Source: Planctomycetota bacterium | GTDB taxonomy: Bacteria; Planctomycetota; UBA1135; GCA-002686595 | Length of the DNA stretch: 64,000 bases | Assembly (NCBI GenBank): GCA_014237855.1 | Contig: JABACD010000016.1 | Location: 62,001-126,000 of the forward strand | Direction of reading: 5' to 3' | Part shown: piece by piece, positions 35,246-43,629 of the stretch | Layout: every line of letters starts with the position of its first letter | Numbering within the stretch: position 1 is the first letter of the stretch | The notes under the pieces: generated by a model | The model's input: the letters and a program-made list of their open reading frames with translations, nothing else | The model's database searches: none | What the model was told of the DNA's origin: nothing | Position numbers and translations under genes: made by a program

Positions 35246-36589
35246 ATGTTCACCCGAGTTCGCACTCTGCTCGAGGAGCTTCCGCCTCGGGGGCTCTGGC
35301 TCGGGCCCTTGATCCTGGCGGGCTGCAGCATGGAATTCAGCGGCCAGCAGCAGGACTTCGCGCTGAGCGAGAGCACCGTCGAAATCCTACATTCGACACC
35401 TGAGGGACAGGAAAGACTCCTGGCTGAATTGGAACGCCTCTTCGGAGTCGCCAGTGCCCCTGGCCTGCCCGAGTCAGCCGCGAGCCTTCGCTCCCTTGGT
35501 TCTCTCGAGACAGCCCCGTTCGATGTGTCGGCACAAGATGCCGAGGCCATCCGAGAGGGCAACCGTGCCCGCTTTGAGCAGGAACTCGCCGCCATCGAGA
35601 GCGGCGAGGCTGGGTCACTCGGCCCCTGGAAGTGGGCCCCCGGATTGACTGAGTCCTGGGAGGCACTGGTTGCCGAAGAGCTAGCTGGTCCCGCTCACAT
35701 GGAGCGTGCACGCCAGCTCTTCACCGAGTACTACCCGAGCCTGCGCGACTCCGCTGCCCTGTACGGCAACAAGTGCCTGCACTGCCACGGCAACGAGGGG
35801 GGCGGCGATGGGCCGACCTCCTACACCGCGCGACCGATACCCAGGGACTTTCGGCTGGGAATCTTCAAGTACGACAATCTCGAGGACGGCGGGCGCCCCG
35901 AGCGCCAGGACCTGATCGAGATCATTCGAACAGGCATCGAAGGAACCGCCATGCCTTCCATGGCAACTCTCTCTGCTGCGCAACTGCATGGTCTCGCAGA
36001 CTACGTACGCTTGCTGGCCATGCGGGGCGAGGTCGAGCTGAGGCTCACCATGGCCCATGAGGACGGAGAGGAACCACAGCGCTCCGAGATCGACTCACAG
36101 TTCGAGGATGTCGTGTCCTTGTGGCGCGACGCGCCCCGGGAACGGATCGACGCACCAACCACGATCCCCGAGCCCACCGCTGCACGTATCACTCGCGGCC
36201 ACCAGTTGTTTCACGACAGCAGTACTGTCAGCTGCGCCAGCTGCCACGGTGTTGGCGGTCTGGGAGGCGGCCCAGCTGCCTACGGCCAAGCCGAGGACGA
36301 CGCCGACGAGCTCGTCGCCCTGCTCTCGGACTCCTGGGGGCATCCAGCCAGACCGACCGCGATCACGAGCGCAACACTTCGGCACGGAGAGACCCCAGGG
36401 CAACTCTATGAACGCCTCTACCTGGGGATCGACGGAACCCCGATGGCCGGAATTGGCGGTATCGATGACGGCAATGGAGGTTTGATCTTCGACGACGAGG
36501 ACATCTGGTCCTTGGTTCACTACGTTCGGGCCCTGCGTGACCCCCAGTGGAACGCTCTACTCCAGGAGCTCCAGACCGAGGTCCAGTGA
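35246..36589 (+). CDS. Di-haem cytochrome c lipoprotein
   Basis: A 447-residue exported lipoprotein. The start is ATG 35246, giving a signal with lipobox LILAGC; the frame is open upstream but unlike a signal. Two c-type haem sites are present: CLHCH at residues 177-181 and CASCH at 330-334, each followed by a Gly-rich loop and a plausible Met axial ligand (GTAMPSMATL and GTPMAGIGG). It is first in a run with ctaA, ctaB and SCO1, so it is likely an electron donor or subunit of the terminal oxidase branch. Confidence 0.88.
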   Translation: MFTRVRTLLEELPPRGLWLGPLILAGCSMEFSGQQQDFALSESTVEILHSTPEGQERLLAELERLFGVASAPGLPESAASLRSLGSLETAPFDVSAQDAEAIREGNRARFEQELAAIESGEAGSLGPWKWAPGLTESWEALVAEELAGPAHMERARQLFTEYYPSLRDSAALYGNKCLHCHGNEGGGDGPTSYTARPIPRDFRLGIFKYDNLEDGGRPERQDLIEIIRTGIEGTAMPSMATLSAAQLHGLADYVRLLAMRGEVELRLTMAHEDGEEPQRSEIDSQFEDVVSLWRDAPRERIDAPTTIPEPTAARITRGHQLFHDSSTVSCASCHGVGGLGGGPAAYGQAEDDADELVALLSDSWGHPARPTAITSATLRHGETPGQLYERLYLGIDGTPMAGIGGIDDGNGGLIFDDEDIWSLVHYVRALRDPQWNALLQELQTEVQ

Positions 36590-36608
36590 CCTCCTGGCCA
36601 CAGAGACG

Positions 36609-37586
36609 ATGACCACAGCCGCTTCCGAAACGCCCCCCAGCCCCTGGCCTCATCGCCTGGCTGTCGCCACGTGGCTGGCGGCCATCCCGTTGCTGCTGTT
36701 CGGTGGAACAATCACGACCCTCGAAGCCGGCATGGCCATCGACGGCTGGTGGATCCTGGAGCCGGGCCGCGGCGACCACTTCCTGCTCTTCTATCCATTC
36801 GAGAAGTGGTTTCGGGACATGGGCACCTTCTCCGAGCACACCCACCGGTTGTTCGGGATCCTGGTGGGGAACCTGGCCATTGCGACCGTGGTCGTCACCT
36901 GGCTCAAGAACTCTCACAAGCGGGCGCGGTTTGTCGCGCTTGGCGCGCTCCTTCTCGTCTGCTTCCAGGGCTACCTGGGCGGCTCACGAGTCCTCGATGC
37001 GAGCCCGCAGCTCGCCTTCCTCCACGGCGCCCTTGCGCAGATAGTGTTCGCCTACCTGGCCTTCTGCTCCACCTACCTCTCACCCCGCAGACAGGGTTCA
37101 AGGGCCGCTCGCGACCACGAGTCGGGTCGCCTCCTGCGGCTCACGTTCACCGCGCTGATTGCCGTCTATGCCGCGATCTTCGCAGGCGCGTGGCTAAGAC
37201 ACGCCTTCTCCCCCCTGGCTCTGGGCGTGCACATCGGCCTCGTTGTCCTGGCAACCTGGTCTGTCGTGGTCTTGGCGCGCAGCCTCAAGCGACGGGGTGT
37301 CAGTGACCCCAGCTTTCGCCCACTGCGCCGTGCGGCCTTGTGGCTACACCTTCTCATCGGTCTACAGATAGCTCTCGGCCTGGCCTCATTCTGGGTTGTC
37401 GTGATGGTCGCAGAGAAGGGATCAACCGACGTTCATCACTCGGCCTATCCGACCTTGCACGTTCTGTTCGGTGCGCTGGTCCTCTCCAAGCTAGCCTCCA
37501 CAACTCTCTGGGCTCGGCATCAACTCGAGGTCGAACCGAGCCCCGAGAACCCTGCTCGGTCCATCGGCCTGGAAGTTGCTTCGTGA
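36609..37586 (+). CDS. ctaA: Haem A synthase (CtaA/COX15-like)
   Basis: A 325-residue polytopic membrane protein that oxidises haem O to haem A for aa3-type oxidases. The start is ATG 36609, 20 bases after the cytochrome c gene. It has about eight transmembrane helices in two similar halves. Haem-ligand histidines are visible in SEHTHRLFGILVG and in FLHGALAQ (first half), and in LWLHLLIGLQ and VHHSAYPTLHVLFG (second half). Its stop overlaps the ctaB GTG start by four bases. Confidence 0.88.
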   Translation: MTTAASETPPSPWPHRLAVATWLAAIPLLLFGGTITTLEAGMAIDGWWILEPGRGDHFLLFYPFEKWFRDMGTFSEHTHRLFGILVGNLAIATVVVTWLKNSHKRARFVALGALLLVCFQGYLGGSRVLDASPQLAFLHGALAQIVFAYLAFCSTYLSPRRQGSRAARDHESGRLLRLTFTALIAVYAAIFAGAWLRHAFSPLALGVHIGLVVLATWSVVVLARSLKRRGVSDPSFRPLRRAALWLHLLIGLQIALGLASFWVVVMVAEKGSTDVHHSAYPTLHVLFGALVLSKLASTTLWARHQLEVEPSPENPARSIGLEVAS

Positions 37587-38512
37587 GTTCCCACTCGGTG
37601 GAGCCTAACGTCGTGGTAGATCGCGGCACTGGTCTGTGGTCGAGAGTCATCGACTGGACTCAGATGCTCAAGCTGCGTCTCGCCTCGCTGGTTGTGCTGG
37701 GTGCCTTCGTCGGAGCGCTACTGGGGATGAACGAGGCCCACGGCTTCGCCAGTGCAATCGAGGCGGCCTTCTGGATTGCCTGTTCGGCGGCAAGTGGCTG
37801 CGCTCTCAATCAGGTGATCGAGCAGGAAATCGACTCTCGCATGGAGCGCACGAAGGATCGCCCCTTGCTGACCGGCCGCATCAGCGTCCGTGACGCCGTG
37901 CTCGTGTCCGCACTGCTGGGTGCAGCGGCAACCATTGGCCTGGCGCTTCGATTCAACCTGCTCTCCTCCTTCCTCTCGCTGGGGTCTCTGTTCACCTACG
38001 TAGCCGTCTACACCCCGCTCAAGAAGGTCAGCGCACTCAATACCTTCGTGGGCGCGTTCCCTGGGGCTGCCCCGGTGGCCATCGGCTATGCAGCGATGAC
38101 CGGCGACATCGGTAGCTGGGCCATCTCTCTGTTCCTGATTGTCTTCGCCTGGCAGTTCCCGCACTTCATGGCCATCGCCTGGATTCACCGGGAGGACTAT
38201 CGCAGGGCCGGCCTCGCCATGGTCCCCGTCCTACCTGGGGGAGAGAGAGCCGCCGGAATCCAGGCCCTTGGTCACAGCCTGATCCTGACCCCGATCTCCG
38301 TTCTGCCCGCACTCTGGGGAGATGTGGGCCTGGTCTACGCAATCGGAGCACTCGTGATAGGCGTTGTCTTCATCGTATTCGCTGCACGCTTCGCACTCGT
38401 GCAGAACGAGGCCCGGGCCAGGGCCTTGTTCTACTATTCCCTGGTCTACCTCCCCGCACTCTTCGCTCTGATCCTCGCTGACCGCCTGTTTGACGGCGTG
38501 CCCCTCGTATGA
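37583..38512 (+). CDS. ctaB: Protohaem IX farnesyltransferase (haem O synthase)
   Basis: A 309-residue UbiA-family prenyltransferase that attaches farnesyl to haem B, supplying the CtaA substrate. The GTG at 37583 overlaps the ctaA stop (GTGA). The first motif is NQVIEQEIDSRMERTKDRPL, with Glu where the family usually has the first Asp, and the second region reads YTPLKKVSALNTFVGAFPGA, diagnostic for haem O synthases. About nine transmembrane helices. The downstream SCO1 gene overlaps by four bases. Confidence 0.92.
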   Translation: MSSHSVEPNVVVDRGTGLWSRVIDWTQMLKLRLASLVVLGAFVGALLGMNEAHGFASAIEAAFWIACSAASGCALNQVIEQEIDSRMERTKDRPLLTGRISVRDAVLVSALLGAAATIGLALRFNLLSSFLSLGSLFTYVAVYTPLKKVSALNTFVGAFPGAAPVAIGYAAMTGDIGSWAISLFLIVFAWQFPHFMAIAWIHREDYRRAGLAMVPVLPGGERAAGIQALGHSLILTPISVLPALWGDVGLVYAIGALVIGVVFIVFAARFALVQNEARARALFYYSLVYLPALFALILADRLFDGVPLV

Positions 38513-39570
38513 AGCTCACGCTCCACGGAACACTCATCGCCCTCGTCTGCCTGGCGATGCTCTCGATCGCCTGCGCTCCGCCCTCCAGGCCCGGGGCGGA
38601 CATGGGCTTCGAACTGGCCGCAGTGGCTGACTCCCCGCACGAATTCGGAAGCGTCGGCGAGTTCGAGTTCGAGGAGCGCCGTGGGGGCAGGCTGGCCCGA
38701 GAGGATCTGCTTGGCGAGCCGTGGCTGGTCGCCTTCATCTTCACTCGCTGCGCGACGATCTGCCCGGCCATGACCCATGAGCTGAGCCGTGCGCACTCGG
38801 CGCTCGAAGGCATTGACGCCAAGGTCGTGGCAATCTCCATAGACCCCGATCATGACACGCCAGAGGTCCTGACTGAGTACGCCAGCCACTTCGATGGTGG
38901 TCTGTCCGACCAATGGCTCTTCCTGAGCGGCGATGAGGAGTCCACCTACGACTTCATCCGGACCAGCTTCAAGCTCGGTGTCGAGCGTGTGGACGAGGCC
39001 GACCCGGGCCTCGCCGTCAGTCATAGCTCGATGATCTGTGCTGTGGACTCCGCCGGGAAGATCCGTGGCTACTACAACGGCACCACCCCGGAAGGTACGG
39101 ACATGGCCGTACGGCGAGTCCGCTATCTCGCGGGAGTAGCTCCAACAGTGTCTGCCCTGCCAACACTGAATGCATTCCTCAATGGAGTGGCTGCGCTGCT
39201 CCTCGTGCTCGGACTGGTGGCGATCAAGGCTGGCAACAAGGAGCGGCACGCCCTCCTCATGCGCCTGGCCTTCGCTGTCAGCGCAGCCTTTCTCGCGAGT
39301 TACCTCTATTACCACTTCGTTGTCATCCCCTCACAAGGCGGCCCTGTTCGTTTCTCGGGTAGCGGTGTAACGCGGGTCGCCTACCTGACGTTGCTCCTCA
39401 CTCACGTACTCGGTGCCATCATCAACCTCCCCATGGTGCTCAGAACCTTCTGGCTGGCACACAAGGAACGCTGGGAAGACCACAAGTGGTGGGCCAAGAG
39501 GACCCTACCCTTGTGGCTCTATGTCTCGGTGACCGGAGTTCTGGTCTACCTGGTCTTGTACGTCTTCTAG
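38509..39570 (+). CDS. SCO1/SenC copper chaperone fused to a DUF420 membrane domain
   Basis: A 353-residue protein. Residues 1-22 form a lipoprotein-like signal (LSIAC). A thioredoxin-fold SCO domain follows (about 40-205) with copper ligands C81 and C85 (CATIC) and H172 (VSHSSM). The C-terminal 140 residues are a DUF420-type membrane domain with four helices and conserved His (YLYYHF, THVLGAIINLPMVL). SCO1 delivers copper to the CuA centre of cytochrome oxidase; DUF420 proteins are usually separate products in oxidase loci, so the fusion ties both to assembly. Last gene of the operon. Confidence 0.9.
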   Translation: MKLTLHGTLIALVCLAMLSIACAPPSRPGADMGFELAAVADSPHEFGSVGEFEFEERRGGRLAREDLLGEPWLVAFIFTRCATICPAMTHELSRAHSALEGIDAKVVAISIDPDHDTPEVLTEYASHFDGGLSDQWLFLSGDEESTYDFIRTSFKLGVERVDEADPGLAVSHSSMICAVDSAGKIRGYYNGTTPEGTDMAVRRVRYLAGVAPTVSALPTLNAFLNGVAALLLVLGLVAIKAGNKERHALLMRLAFAVSAAFLASYLYYHFVVIPSQGGPVRFSGSGVTRVAYLTLLLTHVLGAIINLPMVLRTFWLAHKERWEDHKWWAKRTLPLWLYVSVTGVLVYLVLYVF

Positions 39571-39576
39571 GAAGAA

Positions 39577-39783
39577 TCAGAGCCAGGGGACCGCAAGGCC
39601 ATTCGAAAAGTTGAACTCGGCGCCGCCGCCAGGGTTGGCGTTCGGGTTGCCGGTGTCGCGGAACCAGAACTGGTAGTAAGTCGAGCTGCCAACGGGCTGA
39701 GCAGTCGCGCCGAAGGGCTGACCCTGGAAGTCGTCGATCTGAACTTCGTCGCTACCAGCGCCGAGGTTGGTGAACTCGATTAA
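39577..39783 (-). pseudogene. Fragment of a secreted-protein C-terminal module
   Basis: In the minus-strand frame ending at TGA 39577, the segment IEFTNLGAGSDEVQIDD...STYYQFWFRDTGNPNANPGG...LAVPW is a clear match in style to the end of the 20474..21460 protein (FQLWYRNPGGPC to VTW). Nothing in the same frame upstream looks like a protein start: the codons before it read RRRRRG in a GC-rich run. The upstream ORF (39780..40118) is in another frame and ends exactly where this begins, so the two may be halves of one gene broken by a frameshift or small deletion. Confidence 0.6.
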
Positions 39784-40118
39784 GCCACGCCGTCTGCGGC
39801 GTACATCAGGAACTCGAAGTTTCGCGGGCCGAGGGCTGTCGTATCAGTCGCCACAATTTTTACCACCAAATTCATGTCAGAGACACCGAAGGTAACAACT
39901 TGGGATATGTCGAACTCCAAGACTCCGCGATCCTCCACGCTTGCGGAGAGGCCAATGGATAGAGGGGGGATCACCGAGACCAGATCTCCGATGCCGTCAA
40001 TCGGGTCATCCGATATCGAAGCTTCGACCACCGGGAGGGCTGTCTCCTGAACGTCTGCGTAGAGATGTTGATGGAGAACACCTAGAGCAGGGAGTAGGAG
40101 TGCGAGCCGATAGTTCAT
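39780..40118 (-). CDS. Small secreted hypothetical protein, possibly the 5' part of a broken gene
   Basis: A 112-residue frame with a signal-like start (MNYRLALLLPALGVLHQHLYA) and a beta-rich middle (VEDRGVLEFDISQVVTFGV) of the kind seen in large secreted planctomycete proteins. Codon usage is less GC-biased than the neighbours. It ends ADGVA at a TAA that coincides with the start of the frameshifted C-terminal module fragment, so it is probably the remnant of a longer secreted protein. Confidence 0.45.
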   Translation of the reverse strand: MNYRLALLLPALGVLHQHLYADVQETALPVVEASISDDPIDGIGDLVSVIPPLSIGLSASVEDRGVLEFDISQVVTFGVSDMNLVVKIVATDTTALGPRNFEFLMYAADGVA

Positions 40119-40519
40119 TTTCTGGCCTCTTTGAGCGAGCTGACTTCAAGGGTATCTGGGGCAGAGTGCGGACATTCACATTCACCCTCGAACGCGTGTT
40201 ATTTTCCAATGTAGCTCCAAGGATCGACCCGGTTGCAGCCATTCATACGAAGAACAAGATCTTGAGAAAAGATCCCACGCTCCGTCCTCCAGTGACACCA
40301 ACATGGCAGGCCCGGGTCCCTCCGCGGGCCAGGTGTGCTCGTGATACGCCGGTCCTCGCACGGCCTTGTAAAAGTCCGCCCCTTCTGTGATCACGCTCTT
40401 GATCAGCAACCACTCCAGGGCTGTGAGTCGAGTTGCCTATCTGAGTTACTGACAACAACAAGTGAGTCCACCATCCGTGCGGATCGGAGACTCTTGCTTA
40501 CCCTCATGGGTTCTGGGCT
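40119..40519. other. Gene-poor stretch
   Basis: About 400 bases with no convincing gene. Short frames exist on both strands but lack family features or signals. An inverted repeat GGCCCG/CGGGCC lies near 40309-40331 without a T-run. Together with the broken gene next to it, this looks like a decaying insertion or rearrangement scar between the oxidase-assembly and Rieske operons. Confidence 0.5.
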
Positions 40520-41284
40520 CTAGAGGATCCGGAAACTCTCCGCCGAGGCGCGCAAGATAAGCTGGTCACCAAGACGCTCGACTTCGCCGGTAATCTCGAG
40601 AGGCAGCGCCACGTAATCGAGCACCGCCTTGTTCATGGGCTCTCCGTTCTCACCAACGAGTAAGAAGTACTCGGCACGCCCGTCCGTATCTCGCACGCAC
40701 AGCACAGGCGGAATCCCACCACTTATGCAGCGCACGGCACAGGCCCGATGAGGCTTGAGGTTCCCGGGATTCATCACGCCCAGGAAGCACTTGCTGTCCA
40801 CGATTTCTCCGATGAGAGAGTGTTCACCAAGCGACTGAGGCCCCTCGGGACTCAAGGCCAGTCCGGGAATCTCCTCGAGGCTCTCGGGGACCAGCTCGAT
40901 CATTGTCCTCCCATCTCGGTGCACCAATGTTCCTTTCAGCCGAACGTGCTTGCCATCGAATTCCGCCACAGCTGCGTCGGCACCAAACTTGAACGGCGCC
41001 ACGATGTGATAGCGCGAGGTCCAGGGCGCACCATCGATCACACCTGGCCTTGGTACATGCAGGGCCGGGTACGGAGTGGTTGAGATGGTGCCTTCAAATG
41101 TCCGCAAGCTGCCGAACTCGAAGGTAGCTCGGGGCAGAGGTCCAAATCCCTTCGCAAGAACGAGGGCCAGCCCCACAGTGCACAGCAGCGCTGCGATGAC
41201 GAAGCTGCGCGTGCGTCGCGCAACCCCCAGAGGGGCTGTCGGGTGGTAGCCGACGTAGAATTCATTCGAGTCTGACTCAGGCAT
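40520..41284 (-). CDS. Membrane-anchored periplasmic protein of the Rieske operon
   Basis: A 254-residue protein. The start is chosen at ATG 41284 because GGGAG lies seven bases upstream; it overlaps the preceding gene by eight bases (an ATG at 41311 is also in frame). One N-terminal helix (FVIAALLCTVGLALVLAKGFG) anchors a large extracytoplasmic domain of beta strands. A Cys-rich segment, SKCFLGVMNPGNLKPHRACAVRCI followed by PVLC, could bind a metal or haem or form disulfides. The family is unrecognised. Last gene of a four-gene operon, presumably a redox partner or assembly factor. Confidence 0.8.
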   Translation of the reverse strand: MPESDSNEFYVGYHPTAPLGVARRTRSFVIAALLCTVGLALVLAKGFGPLPRATFEFGSLRTFEGTISTTPYPALHVPRPGVIDGAPWTSRYHIVAPFKFGADAAVAEFDGKHVRLKGTLVHRDGRTMIELVPESLEEIPGLALSPEGPQSLGEHSLIGEIVDSKCFLGVMNPGNLKPHRACAVRCISGGIPPVLCVRDTDGRAEYFLLVGENGEPMNKAVLDYVALPLEITGEVERLGDQLILRASAESFRIL

Positions 41285-42338
41285 CGGGAGCTCCCTTGTC
41301 GGCGAAGTCAATCAGAGCGGGCGACACCTCGGTTCCCGGTGCATTGGCGTCCGGGTTCACAAGCACTCGTCCTTGCCGAATTCGAACATCAAAGGTCGGG
41401 ACCTTCTCCGTGAACGGCGGTGGCGAGCTACCGTTGTGCGGCTCGTATTGATACCCATGCCATGGGCAGGTTATGCAGCCGTCGATCACCCGGCCTTCTC
41501 CCAGAGGTCCGTTCTGATGCTGGCAAGCATTACTCACTGCGGAGATCTTTCCGTCATAGCGAAAGATCGCGACTCGCTCGCCATCGAGGCAAACGATCCT
41601 TGCGCGCTTATCCTTGATATCATGCACAGCGCAGACGTCGACAAGACCCTCGAACTCAACTCCCTCGACGTCACGATCCAGCCGCGCCTCAGTCCCGGCT
41701 GCGACGAGGTGCAACCCAAGAACCCAGGCCAAGCCCAGCGCCACCGGGAGAGCGAGCCAAGGGCTGGTCTCTGCCTGCAATACCCCCAGAGAGACGTGTC
41801 CGATCAAGAGCGCATAGGCGAAGTAGACAGACATGTGCAGGGCTTTCCAGACCGGGGCGCCAAGATTTGCCAGCCAGAAGTCATGGCTCGTCGCCGCCAT
41901 CAAGAACAAGATCACCAGAGCGCCAAACCCCAGCGGCTGGAATGGGAACCAGGCGAGGCTCCCATAGCTGTCGCTGGCCGTGAAGAGACTCACCAGCGGG
42001 TGAACATCTCCGAACCCGTGGAATTGGATCAGGGACAGCAGTCCGTGCAGGGCCGCCAGGATGAACATGGTCACGCCCATGTGCCGGCGGTTGTAGAGCA
42101 GTGGAAGAAACCGAGGATCGAGACGACACAGAGGCCCAATCGAGAGGATGACGTGCAGCAATAGAAATGCCGCCGCACCAAACCCACGGATCATCAAGGT
42201 CTCCGCCGTCGCATTCGGGCGGAGCAGTGCACCAACACCCATGAACAGACCCAGGAAGAGAATCACCCCCAGAGTGAGGATTCTGTCGTAGACCTTCTTC
42301 TGTCGGTTCCAACCGACCGCGCGATAGGCATGACTCAT
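41277..42338 (-). CDS. Ferric-reductase-like membrane protein fused to a Rieske [2Fe-2S] domain
   Basis: A 353-residue protein. Residues of about 20-220 form six or so transmembrane helices with spaced His (LLHVILSIG, NRRHMGV, LHGLLSLIQFHGF, KALHMSVYFAYALLIGHVSLG), like the two-haem core of ferric reductases. The C-terminal Rieske domain (about 228-330) has C272 and H274 (CQHQNG) and C291 and H294 (CPWHG), all four cluster ligands. It could pass electrons from a Rieske centre through membrane haems. The 5' end overlaps the previous gene by four bases. Confidence 0.88.
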   Translation of the reverse strand: MSHAYRAVGWNRQKKVYDRILTLGVILFLGLFMGVGALLRPNATAETLMIRGFGAAAFLLLHVILSIGPLCRLDPRFLPLLYNRRHMGVTMFILAALHGLLSLIQFHGFGDVHPLVSLFTASDSYGSLAWFPFQPLGFGALVILFLMAATSHDFWLANLGAPVWKALHMSVYFAYALLIGHVSLGVLQAETSPWLALPVALGLAWVLGLHLVAAGTEARLDRDVEGVEFEGLVDVCAVHDIKDKRARIVCLDGERVAIFRYDGKISAVSNACQHQNGPLGEGRVIDGCITCPWHGYQYEPHNGSSPPPFTEKVPTFDVRIRQGRVLVNPDANAPGTEVSPALIDFADKGAPDA

Positions 42339-42721
42339 TGCGCCTTTCCTTCGTCGGTTCCCTCGCCGATCAGGGCTGTGACCTCTTGATCGAGAAGGCT
42401 GTAGACGAACAAGGTTCCCTCTTCGAGCTCTGCTAATTCAGGGCTCCAGGCCAGCCAGAGCCCCGAGCGCACGGCGCCAAGCAGACGTGCATCACCCGGC
42501 AAGCTCTGCCCGATCCTCACAGGGGCAGCACTCCAGTAGAGCAAGGGGTCCGGCTCTATTGGTGCCTCCGGAAGAGCAACTCGACCTAGCCCCAACTCAG
42601 CCGGGAGGTCCACGCGTGGAGTCTCTGTCCGTACAAACATGGAACTCACGAACAGCAAGGGCAATCCGAGCGAGAGCGTCACCAAGATCCGGCGGTGGGC
42701 GCGACGAAGCGGAGCAATCAT
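42335..42721 (-). CDS. Hypothetical membrane-anchored protein of the Rieske operon
   Basis: A 128-residue protein with one N-terminal helix (ILVTLSLGLPLLFVSSMFV) and a small extracytoplasmic domain ending LDQEVTALIGEGTDEGKAQ. No domain is recognised. ATG 42721 shares one base with the preceding stop, and its own stop overlaps the Rieske gene start (ATGA), so it is translated with them and is likely an accessory subunit. Confidence 0.8.
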   Translation of the reverse strand: MIAPLRRAHRRILVTLSLGLPLLFVSSMFVRTETPRVDLPAELGLGRVALPEAPIEPDPLLYWSAAPVRIGQSLPGDARLLGAVRSGLWLAWSPELAELEEGTLFVYSLLDQEVTALIGEGTDEGKAQ

Positions 42722-42930
42722 CAGGCAATTTCGCTGGAACGAGCTCGAATCCAGCGCCTCGCCAGCAAGGGCCAGAGCGACACAACCCCAGGGAATATCA
42801 GTAGCTTGAAGCCAATGGTTCCTGCTCGCGCAGATGGGTCGATGGTCGCCGCTCCTCGAGAAACGAACAACACGGCAAACACGAAGCCGAGGGCCAGGTA
42901 CAGCTCAAGGGCATGAACAATCCAGATCAA
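42721..42930 (-). CDS. Small two-helix membrane protein, first gene of the Rieske operon
   Basis: A 69-residue protein with two transmembrane segments (LYLALGFVFAVLFV and FKLLIFPGVVSLWPLLA) and a basic C-terminus. It starts with TTG at 42930, supported by a strong GGGAGGAG a few bases upstream, one of the clearest ribosome-binding sites in the window. The pattern resembles small membrane subunits of reductase complexes. Tight overlap with the next gene argues for a common complex. Confidence 0.75.
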   Translation of the reverse strand: MIWIVHALELYLALGFVFAVLFVSRGAATIDPSARAGTIGFKLLIFPGVVSLWPLLARRWIRARSSEIA

Positions 42931-43016
42931 GTCTCTCCTCCCTTCAGCTTGATGCTCGGTTCAAAGGCTGCGGTGCAGAGCTCACCATTGGTCACGAGAC
43001 TGGTCGACAGAGCATG

Positions 43017-43511
43017 TCACGCTCCCTTTCCATGGCACTTCTTGTACTTCTTACCACTACCGCATGAGCAGGGATCGTTCCGGCCCAGTTTCTCGGCCTT
43101 GTGAACCACCGGTTGCTGTTTCTTGTGGTGATGGCCGTGATGGGCATTGTGGCCGGTGCGAACAGTCTCCAGGAATTCCTCGGCTGTTGCGTCGAGGCTG
43201 GCCTTGACCTCGAAGAGGTTTGAGACCACGGCTACCTCCTGCAGGTGTTCGAAGTAGGCAGCCAGGACCGGGGGAACGTGGGGCGCCAGGGGATCCTTGC
43301 GCTGAAGGCGCCCCGGCAAGAGGTGTCCCAGAGCGTGGTGCAGGTCGTGGCCATCGAGCTGCCGCGGCTCAGTTCCCAGGTCCTCGTAGCAAATCGAGAG
43401 AAAGGTCTCGATGATCTTGCGCTGTTGATCGAGCGTGGTGCCCTCAATCGCCAGCGCATGGCTGGAGTCCAGGTAGGCGGCGACTTCTAGGGTGATACGC
43501 TTGGTCGTCAT
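43017..43511 (-). CDS. SEC-C zinc-motif protein
   Basis: A 164-residue protein ending in a SEC-C motif ([18 protein letters not shown]), a zinc-binding element first known from the SecA C-terminus. The His-rich linker before it ([13 protein letters not shown]) may also bind metal. The N-terminal about 110 residues are helical and unassigned. The function is likely protein or ribosome contact rather than catalysis. Stands alone, 86 bases from the Rieske operon start. Confidence 0.85.
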   Translation of the reverse strand: MTTKRITLEVAAYLDSSHALAIEGTTLDQQRKIIETFLSICYEDLGTEPRQLDGHDLHHALGHLLPGRLQRKDPLAPHVPPVLAAYFEHLQEVAVVSNLFEVKASLDATAEEFLETVRTGHNAHHGHHHKKQQPVVHKAEKLGRNDPCSCGSGKKYKKCHGKGA

Positions 43512-43629
43512 GGGCCGCAGTCTATTTGGAACGGCTCACAGGTCCAGTCAAAGATGGTCGATGCTTTCTGGAGCCGGGCTTATGGGACTCTTTGGTCCAT
43601 GTGGCGTGGTCGGTCCGCACCGCACCAGC

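Noticed and set aside
40182-40461. Two short minus-strand frames in the gene-poor stretch
   Set aside because: No homology-like features, signal or ribosome-binding site; probably chance frames.
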